This document shows, piece by piece, positions 9,767 to 18,152 of a stretch of 64,000 nt of DNA. Position 1 is the first letter of the stretch, and every line of letters starts with the position of its first letter. Under the pieces are notes generated by a model. It saw only the letters and a program-made list of their open reading frames with translations. It had not been told where the DNA came from and did not search any database. The stretch covers positions 992,001 to 1,056,000 of the forward strand of contig NZ_BAABWX010000001.1 of the NCBI RefSeq assembly GCF_040364665.1, read 5' to 3'. A program made the position numbers and the translations under genes. The DNA is from Cognatishimia sp. WU-CL00825. Its GTDB lineage: Bacteria; Pseudomonadota; Alphaproteobacteria; Rhodobacterales; Rhodobacteraceae.

Positions 9767-9890
9767 CCTCCTGAGTAATTTTATTGCACGCAAGTCGACC
9801 TGCCCGCAACATCCAGAATTGCTCCGAAAAGTCGCATACCCCCGAAAAAACCCGCTTGCATCCCACCTAATGCAGGATGAAACTCTGCAC

Positions 9891-11072
9891 ATGAGCACAG
9901 TAATTCAATCCCCGACAGAGCCAGAGTTTGTCCAGAACCCCTATGCATTCTATGCAAAGGCGCGCGCCACAGGTTCTGTCCATTTTTGGCAGGATTACAA
10001 AATGCTGGCGGCATTTTCCCACGCCACGGTGTCTGTTTTGCTCAAAGATCGCCGGTTGGGGCGCGAAGTGCCCGTCGACCAAAAGATAGCACATGCGCCG
10101 CACACCGCCCCGTTTTATGCCATCGAAGCGCATTCCATGCTTGAACTCGAAGCCCCCCGTCACACCCGTTTACGCGGGCTGGTGATGCGCGCCTTCACTT
10201 CGCGACGCATTCAAACCCTGGGACCAGAGATCGAGGCACTCAGCCACCAATTGATTGACCAGTTTCCGTCCGAACCCTTTGATCTCTTGCCTAAATTTGC
10301 CACGCAGCTGCCAGTGATCATCATCGCGCGTTTGCTCGGCGTGCCGGAAATCATGTCTCAAAAGCTGCTGACTTGGTCCAATGCCATGGTTTCCATGTAT
10401 CAGGCTTCGCGCACCCACGACATAGAGGTTGCCGCGGCGCAGGCTTCGCAGGAGTTTGCGGATTTCATCCGGTCTTATGTCGATGAAAAACGCCAAAACC
10501 CCGGCGACGATCTGCTGACCGAATTGATTGCGGCCGAAGAAGATGGCGAAACGCTTTCGACTGACGAATTGATAGCCACCTGTATTCTTTTGCTAAATGC
10601 TGGCCACGAAGCCACCGTGCATACCCTCGGAAATGCAGTCAAAACCCTGCTTGAAACCCAGACAGATCCCAGCTGGATCACCGGCGAAAACAACGCCCAG
10701 ACCGTCGAAGAACTGATCCGCTTTGACCCGCCGCTGCATATGTTCACCCGCTATGCTTATGAAGAGGTCGAGGTTGGCCGGCATCTGCTCAAGCCAGGCG
10801 ACCAAATCGCGCTGCTGCTCGGGGCGGCCAATCATGATCCCGCCATGTGGGACGACCCGCATGTGTTCAATCCAAACCGTCCCATCAAAACCAACATGGC
10901 CTTTGGGGCTGGACGCCATTTCTGCATCGGCGCACCGCTGGCCCGACTTGAAATGCAAATTGCGCTCAAAGTGCTGTTTGAACGCTGCCCCAACCTTAAA
11001 ATCACCCAAGCGCCATCCTATGCCAACAAATACCATTTTCATGGGCTGGAACGGCTGATGGTCAGAGCTTAA
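9891..11072 (+). CDS. Cytochrome P450 (soluble, class I type)
   Basis: A 393-residue haem monooxygenase without a membrane anchor. The oxygen-binding I-helix motif AGHEAT is at residues 237-242, the K-helix ExxR at 274-277 (ELIR), and the haem loop FGAGRHFCIGAPLARLE has ligand Cys345. It would need a ferredoxin and a ferredoxin reductase; none is adjacent. The substrate is unknown. The frame is open far upstream, but P450 similarity starts at MSTVIQSPTEPEF; the ATG at 9891 has AGGA about 14 bases before it, a weak site. The last 48 bases resemble a fragment at 14170-14216. Confidence 0.93.
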   Translation: MSTVIQSPTEPEFVQNPYAFYAKARATGSVHFWQDYKMLAAFSHATVSVLLKDRRLGREVPVDQKIAHAPHTAPFYAIEAHSMLELEAPRHTRLRGLVMRAFTSRRIQTLGPEIEALSHQLIDQFPSEPFDLLPKFATQLPVIIIARLLGVPEIMSQKLLTWSNAMVSMYQASRTHDIEVAAAQASQEFADFIRSYVDEKRQNPGDDLLTELIAAEEDGETLSTDELIATCILLLNAGHEATVHTLGNAVKTLLETQTDPSWITGENNAQTVEELIRFDPPLHMFTRYAYEEVEVGRHLLKPGDQIALLLGAANHDPAMWDDPHVFNPNRPIKTNMAFGAGRHFCIGAPLARLEMQIALKVLFERCPNLKITQAPSYANKYHFHGLERLMVRA

Positions 11073-11370
11073 AATAGCTGATGGCATCGGGGGCCATGAA
11101 TGCTCGCCAAGTCTAGCTGCCAGCCCACCGGCGCAAGTGCGCCTTCTGCCAGAGAAGACAACAAGAATCCGTCAATTACGACAGTTGCGTGCAAAAAGAT
11201 CGCTTAGGGTCATCGACGACGCCATCGCAAAGACTTGCGCGTAGACTTGCTTGGCTCCCCAAACTGCTTTTGGGCCGCCATGAGCCATAACAGTGGTCCC
11301 GTTCCGTAGTCGCGCGTTTCTATGTCACCGGACCGCGTGACAACCCAACTGTGGTCAAGCGTTTTGGTAC
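11073..11370. other. Non-coding stretch after the P450 gene
   Basis: No gene or clear terminator. The first 30 bases share short similarity with sequence after the P450 remnant at 14217. The last 80 bases could encode about 25 residues (RFYVTGPRDNPTVVKRFGTY) without a start codon, which I cannot assign. Confidence 0.4.
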
Positions 11371-12060
11371 CTATCCAGGGCGCTCAAAATAGTTTGCGTT
11401 TGTTGCGGTGATCCGAGCGATCGTATCATCAAGCCGCGACAGGTGTTTCAAACCCACTTCAATGGCTCCGTCCGCATTGTGTGCTGTGATGGCCTCTGCA
11501 ATGTCGCGATGATCATCGATCAAGACGGGCATGCGTTGCTCTTTGTCCATTCCCAACATGCAAAGCCGGTCTACCTTGGCTTTTTCTTCAAGTATGACGT
11601 CAAATGCATAGTCGGCCATCGCGATATCACACAGGGTCTTGTGGAAATTGTAATCCAGCTTACCAAATTGCTCGAAGTCCTTGGCCTCAGCTGCAGCCTC
11701 CTGCAAAATCAGCTCGGCATTCAATCGGGCCGCGCCCATCTTGTCGCAGTTGGCGGCCGCACGGCGCAGAACTTCTGTTTCGATTGCAGCACGCACAAAG
11801 CGAGACTTTTCGATCTCTCGCATTGAAAACCGTTTCACCTCCGTCGCGCGCTGCGGACGTATCAACAATAGATCAAGATTGGCCAAGCGACTAAAGGCAT
11901 CACGCACTGGCTGGCGAGACACTCCAAATTCCTTGGCAATTTCGGCCTCTGATATTTTATCGCCCGGCTTGAGTCCCAAGGTGACGATCTGTTCATGCAA
12001 GTAATCAAACACATCATCTACGCTGGTACGACGTTCACTTTGAGCAATTTGAGGTGCCAT
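11371..12060 (-). CDS. GntR-family transcriptional regulator, FCD (FadR) subfamily
   Basis: 229 residues: a winged-helix domain (about 12-75, with KISEAEIAKEFGVSRQPVRD as the recognition region), then an all-helical FCD effector domain with the metal/ligand pattern ...RAAIETEVLR..., LDYNFHK and DDHRDIAEAI...HL. FCD regulators usually sense sugar acids or other small carboxylates. The ATG at 12060 is preferred over 12093 because GGAAGGAG lies 8 bases before it. Palindromic operators lie just upstream. It diverges from the remnant, cupin and reductase genes, which it probably controls. Confidence 0.9.
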   Translation of the reverse strand: MAPQIAQSERRTSVDDVFDYLHEQIVTLGLKPGDKISEAEIAKEFGVSRQPVRDAFSRLANLDLLLIRPQRATEVKRFSMREIEKSRFVRAAIETEVLRRAAANCDKMGAARLNAELILQEAAAEAKDFEQFGKLDYNFHKTLCDIAMADYAFDVILEEKAKVDRLCMLGMDKEQRMPVLIDDHRDIAEAITAHNADGAIEVGLKHLSRLDDTIARITATNANYFERPG

Positions 12061-12111
12061 GAGTTCAACTCCTTCCGAACTTTGACTTTCCATAGTTCTA
12101 TCAAAGAAGAA

Positions 12112-12157
12112 ACTAGTATACCAGACTGGTATTTTGAACAGTCGACTAGTATACCAG
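12112..12157. promoter_or_regulatory. GntR-type operator cluster
   Basis: ACTAGTATACCAG occurs twice as a direct repeat (12112-12124 and 12145-12157; 33 bases apart, about three helical turns). ATACCAG-A-CTGGTAT (12118-12132) is a perfect 7-bp inverted repeat overlapping the first copy. TATAC-rich palindromes of this kind are typical of FadR/GntR operators. The location, directly before the GntR start and between divergent units, supports autoregulation and control of the rightward genes. Confidence 0.75.
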
Positions 12158-12232
12158 ATAATGAAAAACGATTCGGTTTGTGCTGAGCGGCCCGTTCAGG
12201 CCGTTCCAATAGGAAGGGAATTTATCTGGAGT

Positions 12233-12332
12233 AATCTTAGCGGCATCGTGAAGTCATACGACGCGGTGCAGGTGGTCCACGGGATCGATCTGACGGTGTC
12301 AGAAACAGAATGCGTCGTCCCAATTGGCCTGT
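12233..12332 (+). pseudogene. Remnant of an ABC-transporter ATPase N-terminus
   Basis: The frame reads NLSGIVKSYDAVQVVHGIDL followed by TVSETECVVPIGLSS. This is the first beta-sheet region of a sugar-type ABC ATPase, where GEFVVLVGPSGCGKST would be expected. The P-loop itself is missing; similarity stops at about 12330, where another gene fragment begins. GGAG occurs just before it, but an ATG is absent. Function is lost. The original role was probably ATP-driven import of a sugar or sugar acid, judged from the neighbouring KdgF-like gene. Confidence 0.7.
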
Positions 12333-12565
12333 CTTCGCTGGCGAGGCCACTGCCGCCTACCAAAGCCTGTCACCAGAAATGACCCGCGCAGAAGGCGAGA
12401 TCTATTTCGCCCGCAATTCCTATTTTGCCAACGCAGACAAGCTGAATGCTCAAAACGGTTTTTTTTAGCGTCATGGACGATAGGGGCTACGACGCAGATC
12501 TCTAACCCACTGATGCCGATGAAAACCCCTTCAAGGTGGTCATGAACAAACTTGCTAACACCTAG
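12331..12565 (+). pseudogene. Remnant of the C-terminus of an unidentified protein
   Basis: The frame starting VFAGEATAAYQSLSPEMTRA and continuing EGEIYFARNSYFANADKLNA reaches a stop inside an eight-T run (12459-12466). Removing one T restores the frame (SVMDDRGYDADL), which meets a TAA at 12503-12505 and then continues PTDADENPFKVVMNKLANT to TAG at 12563. Two defects in 78 codons and the lack of an N-terminus show a decayed gene. I do not recognise the family. Its 5' end is joined directly to the ABC ATPase fragment, implying a deletion between two genes. Confidence 0.65.
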
Positions 12566-12583
12566 CTCAACGGAGACACTAAA

Positions 12584-12916
12584 ATGACTGTTAAAAACAT
12601 GTTCCCCAGACAAGAGAATGTTCTGTTTGATGCGGGCGGTGGGCTAACCCGCAAGGTGGGTGCCTTCAATGACAACCTTATGATCGTCGAAGTGCATTTT
12701 GAAACGGGCACGGTGGCCGCACGTCACCACCATGTCCATGAGCAGATCACTTACGTTATTTCAGGAAAGTTTGAGTTCACGGTTGGCGACAAGACCTTCA
12801 TCGTGACCGCCGGAGACTCGCTCTACAAACAACCCAATATCGAACACGGTGCGACTTGTCTTGAAGCCGGCACACTCCTGGATGTCTTTACGCCACATCG
12901 TGAAGACTTCCTCTGA
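12584..12916 (+). CDS. Cupin protein, KdgF-like
   Basis: A 110-residue single-domain cupin. The first cupin motif is seen in ARHHHVHEQITYVISGKFEF (metal-binding His and Glu), the second in GDSLYKQPNIEHGA. The ending LLDVFTPHREDFL is strikingly like KdgF, the enzyme that helps linearise 4,5-unsaturated uronates from pectin or alginate breakdown. CGGAGA precedes the ATG. It is followed 39 bases later by a reductase gene, probably in one transcript under the GntR regulator. A role in uronate or sugar-acid catabolism is inferred; the rest of such a pathway is not in the window. Confidence 0.75.
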   Translation: MTVKNMFPRQENVLFDAGGGLTRKVGAFNDNLMIVEVHFETGTVAARHHHVHEQITYVISGKFEFTVGDKTFIVTAGDSLYKQPNIEHGATCLEAGTLLDVFTPHREDFL

Positions 12917-12955
12917 TCCTGCAACAAGCGCAACAATACCAACGGAGTTAACATC

Positions 12956-13837
12956 ATGATCAAACCCATCATCGGATTCATCGGTATTGGCCTAATGGGG
13001 GGCAATATGGTTGAAAACCTCCAGAAACGCGGGTTCGAACTGGTGGTCTTGGACCGCGCTTCAGACAAGGTCGCGACAATACTTGCACGTGGCAACGCGC
13101 AAAGGGCAGCCTCGCCAAAGGAATTGGCCAAAAAGAGCGATATTATCATGCTCTGCCTTACGACCTCTGAGGTCGTCGAGAAAACTGTATATGGGGACGA
13201 TGGAATACTCGCTGGCATCAAGCAAGGCGCCGTGCTGATCGACTTTGGCACCTCGATCCCGGCCTCAACCCGCAAGATTGGTGCGGACCTTGCTGCAAAA
13301 GGCGCAGGCATGGTGGATGCGCCGCTCGGCCGAACACCGGCGCACGCCAAAGATGGCCTTCTCAACATCATGGCTGCGGGCGACAAACAGACTTTCGACA
13401 AGGTCAAGCCGGTGCTTGATGAACAGGGAGAGAATGTTTTTTATCTCGGTGCACTTGGCGCGGGTCATGTGACCAAACTGATCAACAACTTCATGGGCAT
13501 GACCACCGTCTGCACAATGAGCCAGGCCTTTGCCATCGCTGATCGCGCGGGTGTCGATCGCCAGCAGCTATTTGACATCATGGCAGCGGGCCCATCCAAC
13601 TCGCCGTTCATGGGTTTCTGTAAGAGCTACGCCGTGGACGGTGTCAGCGATTTGGGGTTTTCGATCAACAATGCCAGCAAGGATTTGGGTTATTTCCTTA
13701 AAATGGCCAAAGACATGGGCACTCGCGCCGAGATAGCAGAAGGCGCGTCTCACAATCTTCAGGCCGCTGTGGACGCAGGTATAGGAGACAGCAACGTTCC
13801 AGAAATCGTCGACTATTTCATGAATCTCAACAGTTAG
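12956..13837 (+). CDS. NAD(P)-dependent reductase, 3-hydroxyisobutyrate dehydrogenase / tartronate semialdehyde reductase family
   Basis: 293 residues. The Rossmann motif GIGLMG lies at 10-15, the substrate-binding segment around DFGTSIPAST (residues 96-105) and DAPLGRTPAH at 121-130, and the catalytic lysine is K174 in GAGHVTKLINN. Family members oxidise or reduce beta-hydroxyacids such as tartronate semialdehyde, 3-hydroxyisobutyrate or glucarate-derived compounds. Pairing with a KdgF-like cupin and an FCD regulator favours a sugar-acid product. AACGGAG precedes the ATG. Confidence 0.85.
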   Translation: MIKPIIGFIGIGLMGGNMVENLQKRGFELVVLDRASDKVATILARGNAQRAASPKELAKKSDIIMLCLTTSEVVEKTVYGDDGILAGIKQGAVLIDFGTSIPASTRKIGADLAAKGAGMVDAPLGRTPAHAKDGLLNIMAAGDKQTFDKVKPVLDEQGENVFYLGALGAGHVTKLINNFMGMTTVCTMSQAFAIADRAGVDRQQLFDIMAAGPSNSPFMGFCKSYAVDGVSDLGFSINNASKDLGYFLKMAKDMGTRAEIAEGASHNLQAAVDAGIGDSNVPEIVDYFMNLNS

Positions 13838-14085
13838 GCCGAAAAGCCAAGAAAACCGCCATTGCCATCGACCGGTCGCCAGAAACCTTATTTCACTAGT
13901 CCAGACTTGCACGGCGAGCATGGTAAGCCAGCTGATAAACGTGGATTTCTGAACGCTTATATACAGAGCACCCCGCAATTGAACGGCAATGTCGGTACCA
14001 TGAATGGTCCGGCCAATACCTTTGAATAATATTCCTGCTCCCCCAGGCACCTATCCAATTGACGCCTTCCGCAAACCCGACGACC
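13838..14085. other. Non-coding stretch before the P450 remnant
   Basis: No intact gene. Short frames such as RGFLNAYIQSTPQLNGNVGT (about 13933-13993) and TYPIDAFRKPDDLQ (about 14050-14091) look like scrambled coding debris, but I cannot assign them. Confidence 0.4.
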
Positions 14086-14216
14086 TGCAACGCACCACAG
14101 CCGAGGAAGGCCAATCGCGCCCAAAGCGCTGTTTGCCCCTGCCCCAAGCTCAAATTCGCCAAAGCCCCAACAAATACCATTTTCATGGGCCGGATCATTT
14201 GATGGTTAGAGCCTAG
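14086..14216 (+). pseudogene. Remnant of a second cytochrome P450 (3' end)
   Basis: The last part reads NKYHFHGPDHLMVRA then TAG, against NKYHFHGLERLMVRA at the end of the P450 at 11072; 24 bases (CCAACAAATACC plus CATTTTCATGGGC in overlap) are identical. Upstream, in a shifted frame, CPKLKFAKAP matches CPNLKITQAP. Before that, degraded bases align with the haem-loop-to-L-helix region. At least one frameshift and several deletions separate the pieces. The remnant shares the orientation of the intact P450 and closes the 11-14 kb accessory segment. Confidence 0.8.
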
Positions 14217-14305
14217 AATAAGTGGTGACAATGCTCGCTTCGCAGGACGAAGTAAGCTTTCGCAGCGGTTGCACGAATGTCGGCTGTGCAATGAAGTAAA
14301 AGTAG

Positions 14306-15058
14306 TCAAGACCGGAGACTGGCGCGAAATTCGGTAGGTGTCATCTGCATTTTTTGCCTGAAGGCGGAATTGAAGCCCGATAACGATCCGTAACCCACGC
14401 AAAGTGCGATCTGCGTTATCTGCGTGTCCGTCGTCGACAGGGCTTCGACGGCGTTCATAATGCGGATATGGCGTAGAACTTCTCGCCATGTCATGCCCAT
14501 TTCGCTGGCAAAACGACGCGCCAACGCGCGTGGCGATTGGTTGGACATCACTGCAATTTCTTCAAAGCTCAGATCTGTATGAGCCATGCTTTCGGTGAGT
14601 TGCATCGCCTTCACAAGTTGGGGCGAAATCGGTGATGGTAAAACGCATTTGCTTGGTACCAAAGCCAACTTTTGCACCACGTCTGCAAGCGTTCCGAAAA
14701 TGCGTTCGGCAAACGGGGACAGCGGCCCAGCGTCACTTCCCCAATCCCGACATTCGCGGACCAGTTCCCGCGCGAGGGGGGACATTTCAAATACCGTCAA
14801 CACCCGTTGTGGCGTGGCCATGACCTTGGGTGAAAACAGGACGGATGCTGTAGTCAGTTTCGATAAGACGGTGATCGTGATCGGGTGGCCTGCACGGATC
14901 AACGCGGCGCGCGCAGGGGGCAACGTCCAACGCTGCCCATCCGCCTCTAAGCGAACTGCTCCCTCCAAAGCGTATAACAAATAGTGTCGATCCACCTCAA
15001 ATTCAAAAGGCTCAGCGGGTTCGAAACTTCGATGAAAACAATAGACGTCCGGTTGCAT
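14306..15058 (-). CDS. AraC-family transcriptional regulator
   Basis: 250 residues: an N-terminal cupin-like sensing domain (HYLLYALEGAVRLEADGQRWTLPP, about 24-50) and a C-terminal double HTH (about 150-248) with LSFEEIAVMSNQSPRALARRF and the second-helix signature ITQIALCVGYGSLSGFNSAFR. The effector is unknown. It lies 9 bases after an ABM-domain gene on the same strand, so the two are probably co-transcribed. In related small modules the regulator controls its neighbour. Confidence 0.9.
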   Translation of the reverse strand: MQPDVYCFHRSFEPAEPFEFEVDRHYLLYALEGAVRLEADGQRWTLPPARAALIRAGHPITITVLSKLTTASVLFSPKVMATPQRVLTVFEMSPLARELVRECRDWGSDAGPLSPFAERIFGTLADVVQKLALVPSKCVLPSPISPQLVKAMQLTESMAHTDLSFEEIAVMSNQSPRALARRFASEMGMTWREVLRHIRIMNAVEALSTTDTQITQIALCVGYGSLSGFNSAFRQKMQMTPTEFRASLRS

Positions 15059-15067
15059 ATGTCTTGT

Positions 15068-15364
15068 TTAGTTTTGGCTTACTGTCGCGTCAAATCGCTT
15101 ACTGACGGGGGGAGATATCATGATAGGGCGCAAAGTTTCACCGATGGACGCGAAACTGTCCGATGCAATATAGGCTGCAAACGCATCAGAGCTGGCCCAT
15201 TCATGCAGGACACCTACATTCTGCTGGTTAGTTGCATCAAGGAAAGGAATAAAGGCGATACATCCGTCCATCGCACGAACGACGGAAACCTCATGTTTCA
15301 GTGTTTTTATTGCGAGCGTCCTGTTTTCAGGTGCTACCGAAAAGATTACATGCGCGATGAGCAT
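15068..15364 (-). CDS. Antibiotic-biosynthesis-monooxygenase (ABM) domain protein
   Basis: 98 residues forming one ferredoxin-like ABM domain: AHVIFSVAPENRTLAIKTL, then DGCIAFIPFLDATNQQNVGVLHEWASSDAFAAYI in pieces, with the conserved W of EW. Most such proteins are small dimeric quinone- or electrophile-handling enzymes without a cofactor; the substrate is unknown. It precedes the AraC regulator by 9 bases and follows the small methyltransferase by 18 bases, so all three may form one leftward unit. Confidence 0.8.
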   Translation of the reverse strand: MLIAHVIFSVAPENRTLAIKTLKHEVSVVRAMDGCIAFIPFLDATNQQNVGVLHEWASSDAFAAYIASDSFASIGETLRPIMISPPVSKRFDATVSQN

Positions 15365-15382
15365 TAAGCTGCCTTTCTGTGA

Positions 15383-15979
15383 TTAGGGTTTTGAAAAGAT
15401 ATAGCCGTGACTGGTCCGGCTCGGTGGGCCAGTCAGAAAATTGTGTACGCGCACTTTGGTCAGGCCAACGTCCTGCGCCATTTTACAAATGGTTTCAGGC
15501 CGAAACCAACGATGTCGAAATCGAAGCCAAATCATCCAATTGCACCAATGCGGCTTGGATACTGTTAGATATAGGTGCCCACCTGATGACAATTGATCAG
15601 CAAACCTTTGCATAACGCCTGACGGAGCATCAAAAAGTTCCAGCACATGAGATGCAAGGATCGCATCAAATTTTTGATGCCTGGGAAAGTCCTCAAACGT
15701 CGAATGCACGATCTGTGGGTTAAGCCCTCGGTGCACAAATTTTTCCTGGGCCCGCGCAAGCATCGCACTTGAAGGGTCAAGGAGTGTTATGTCTTTGCTA
15801 CCTCCGGCATCGATCCACGAAAATGCGAATGTTCCTGTGCCGGTTCCCACATCCAAAACCGTTCCTGATCCCAAGGCGGAATTTGCCAAGAAATCAGAAT
15901 AGGCGCCTACATAGCCAAGACGAAGGGCTTTCTTGCTCCAATGAGGAGCGACCTTTTCATATACGGTGAGTGTTCTCAT
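15383..15979 (-). CDS. Class I SAM-dependent methyltransferase
   Basis: 198 residues. Motif I is LDVGTGTGTF (about 42-51), motif II the acidic LLDPSSAML (about 66-74), and post-I/IV FDAILASHVLELF (about 104-116). The C-terminal part is Trp/Arg-rich (HWCNWMIWLRFRHRWFRP). It resembles UbiE/Coq5-type or small-molecule methyltransferases; substrate not predictable. First gene of a probable leftward three-gene unit ending in the AraC regulator. Confidence 0.85.
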   Translation of the reverse strand: MRTLTVYEKVAPHWSKKALRLGYVGAYSDFLANSALGSGTVLDVGTGTGTFAFSWIDAGGSKDITLLDPSSAMLARAQEKFVHRGLNPQIVHSTFEDFPRHQKFDAILASHVLELFDAPSGVMQRFADQLSSGGHLYLTVSKPHWCNWMIWLRFRHRWFRPETICKMAQDVGLTKVRVHNFLTGPPSRTSHGYIFSKP

Positions 15980-16139
15980 GCCCCTGATTTAGACAATCCG
16001 GCGCCCGCCTGCTCACGCGCAGATGCCAGATATTAACGTGAAACGGCCAAGAACACTTTCGCCGTCATAGCGGCAAAGCCGATTTTGACACTACCTGCGA
16101 CATCTAGAACTTTGGACTCCAAGCACTCATTGGCCCCAG

Positions 16140-16613
16140 CTACTCTGGTTGCACCAACGGCAGCAAGGTCGTCGATTTAATCTCTTCCATCGATAAGAGC
16201 GCGGTCACGTTATGCACCCGCACTTCGGTGATCAGCGCTTGATAGAATTTGTCATAGGCGCGCGCGTTTGCGACCCGCACTTTCAAGATGTAATCAATGT
16301 CCCCCGCCAGTCGGTGCGCCTCTTGTACTTCGGGGCGATCTTGCAGGGCCTGCAAAAAGCGCGCCTGCCAATCGGACTCGTGTTCGCTGGTGCGGATCAG
16401 CACAAAGAAACAGGCCTCAAAACCTAGGGCTTCGGCGTCCAGCAAAGCCGTTGTTTGCTTGATGATCCCGCCCTCGCGCAGCTTGCGAATGCGATTCCAA
16501 ACTGGAGTCTTAGAAGAGCTCACCCGGCGGGCAATTTCGTCCAAAGACAGGGATGCATCCCGCTGCAGCTCATCAAGGATTTTCCGATCCATATCATCTA
16601 TCCGCAACGTCAT
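16140..16613 (-). CDS. Lrp/AsnC-family transcriptional regulator
   Basis: 157 residues: N-terminal HTH (DRKILDELQRDASLSLDEIARRVSSSKTPVWNRIRKL, about 9-45) and C-terminal RAM/ligand domain (ACFFVLIRTSEHE...EVQEAHRLAGDIDYILKVRV). It diverges from cysG with a 143-base gap. Its position in front of the sulfur assimilation operon suggests it controls that operon, as is common for this arrangement in relatives. A candidate operator half-palindrome GGAA-CAAT-TTCC lies at 16706-16717. Confidence 0.9.
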   Translation of the reverse strand: MTLRIDDMDRKILDELQRDASLSLDEIARRVSSSKTPVWNRIRKLREGGIIKQTTALLDAEALGFEACFFVLIRTSEHESDWQARFLQALQDRPEVQEAHRLAGDIDYILKVRVANARAYDKFYQALITEVRVHNVTALLSMEEIKSTTLLPLVQPE

Positions 16614-16756
16614 TCCATTTTCCCCATTGATTTAGAACATTCAACCCGAACAGGCGACCCAGAGAAACTTTTGTTTCTATTTATCTGGATATCTAGCCAA
16701 GATACGGAACAATTTCCTATATTGCACTAGAAGTCAAACAGCAAAGGCTCGGCCCG

Positions 16757-18151
16757 ATGAAACATTTTCCCGTCTTTTTGTCCATCAAAGGACAGCGCAT
16801 CGTCGTTTCCGGCGGTGGTGAGGCGGCTGTGGCCAAACTGCGTTTGCTGCTCAAAACAGAAGCATCGCTTGATGTGTATGCCCCTGACGCCTCACAAGAT
16901 ATCCAGACCTGGGCCACAGATAACCGCCTGACTTGGCACCCTCGTGCCTTGGCACAGGGGGATGTTGACGGCGCCGCCCTCTTTTATGCGGCGGACGAAG
17001 ATCAAACAGAGGACGCCCGCACGTCTTCCCTGGCACGTGACGCGGGCGTTCTCGTAAATATCGTTGATAACCTTCACGACAGCCAATTCATCACCCCGGC
17101 CATTGTCGACCGTGATCCGGTCACCGTCGCCATCGGCACCGAAGGCGCAGCGCCGGTTCTGGCCCGCGCCATCAAAGCTGACCTCGAAGAGCGCCTGTCG
17201 CCAAATCTTGGCATGCTCGCCCGCGTTGGCAAAACTTTCCGCAAAGCCGCCGAGGCTTTGCCTTGGGGCCGTGCGCGTCGTGATTTTTGGGCAGATTACT
17301 ACTTCAAATCCGGCCCCCGCGTCGAAACCAAAGGCGAAATCGCTGCAGAGCAAGCGCTTGATGAATTGCTGTTCGCGCATCTGGCCGCTGAAAAACAATC
17401 TGGCCACGTGGCCTTTGTTGGCGCAGGTCCCGGTGATCCCGAATTGCTGACACTCAAGGCCCGCAAGGCGCTTGATACCGCAGATGTCGTCATCTACGAC
17501 CGTCTTGTTGCGCCCGAAATTCTGGAACTGGCCCGCCGCGAAGCCCAATTGATTGATGCGGGCAAAACCCCCTTTGGTCAGCAGACCCCACAAAACGCCA
17601 TCAACGATCTGATCGTCACCCACGCCCAAAAAGGCGCACTGGTTGTGCGGTTGAAATCCGGCGACCCAACTGTCTTTGGCCGCCTGGACGAAGAAATCGA
17701 AGCCTGCGACGCCCATGCTGTCACTTGGCATGTTGTGCCAGGTATCACCGCCGCCTCCGCCGCGGTTGCCTCGATTGGTCAAAGCCTGACCAAACGCGGC
17801 CGCAATTCCGGCGTGCGCTTTCTGACCGGCCATGACGTGGCAGGCTTTGCCGACCACGACTGGCGCGATCTGGTCAAACCCGGCGAAGTGGCCGCCATCT
17901 ATATGGGCAAAAAGGCCGCGCGCTTTATCCAAGGCCGCCTGATCATGCATGGCGCTGATGGCACAACCGCCGTCACTGTCATCGAAAACGCCTCGCGCCC
18001 CAATCAACGGGTTGTCGCAAGCACGCTTGCAACCCTGCCAGCCGATTTGGCCGACGCCGCACTTGATGGCCCGGCTCTGACATTTGTGGGCCTCACCCCA
18101 CGCGCAGCTTCGGCTGCCCTCACCAAATTCCAACAACAGGAGCAAGCCTGA
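16757..18151 (+). CDS. cysG: Siroheme synthase
   Basis: Trifunctional enzyme that makes siroheme from uroporphyrinogen III. Residues 1 to about 210 are the NAD-dependent dehydrogenase/ferrochelatase part (VVSGGGEAAVAKLRLLL near 17-32; GTEGAAPVLARAIKADLEE). Residues about 217-460 are the SAM-dependent methyltransferase (VAFVGAGPGDPELLTLKA, VVIYDRLV, VVRLKSGDPTVFGR, VVPGITAASA). At 464 residues it is full length. It is the first gene of the sulfur operon and supplies the cofactor for CysI two genes downstream. Confidence 0.97.
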   Translation: MKHFPVFLSIKGQRIVVSGGGEAAVAKLRLLLKTEASLDVYAPDASQDIQTWATDNRLTWHPRALAQGDVDGAALFYAADEDQTEDARTSSLARDAGVLVNIVDNLHDSQFITPAIVDRDPVTVAIGTEGAAPVLARAIKADLEERLSPNLGMLARVGKTFRKAAEALPWGRARRDFWADYYFKSGPRVETKGEIAAEQALDELLFAHLAAEKQSGHVAFVGAGPGDPELLTLKARKALDTADVVIYDRLVAPEILELARREAQLIDAGKTPFGQQTPQNAINDLIVTHAQKGALVVRLKSGDPTVFGRLDEEIEACDAHAVTWHVVPGITAASAAVASIGQSLTKRGRNSGVRFLTGHDVAGFADHDWRDLVKPGEVAAIYMGKKAARFIQGRLIMHGADGTTAVTVIENASRPNQRVVASTLATLPADLADAALDGPALTFVGLTPRAASAALTKFQQQEQA

Positions 18152-18152
18152 T

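Noticed and set aside
11290..11370. Possible remnant resembling the start of a tyrosine integrase (KRFGTYPG)
   Set aside because: Only about 25 codons, no start, overlaps the GntR 3' end, and no attachment-site repeats were found.
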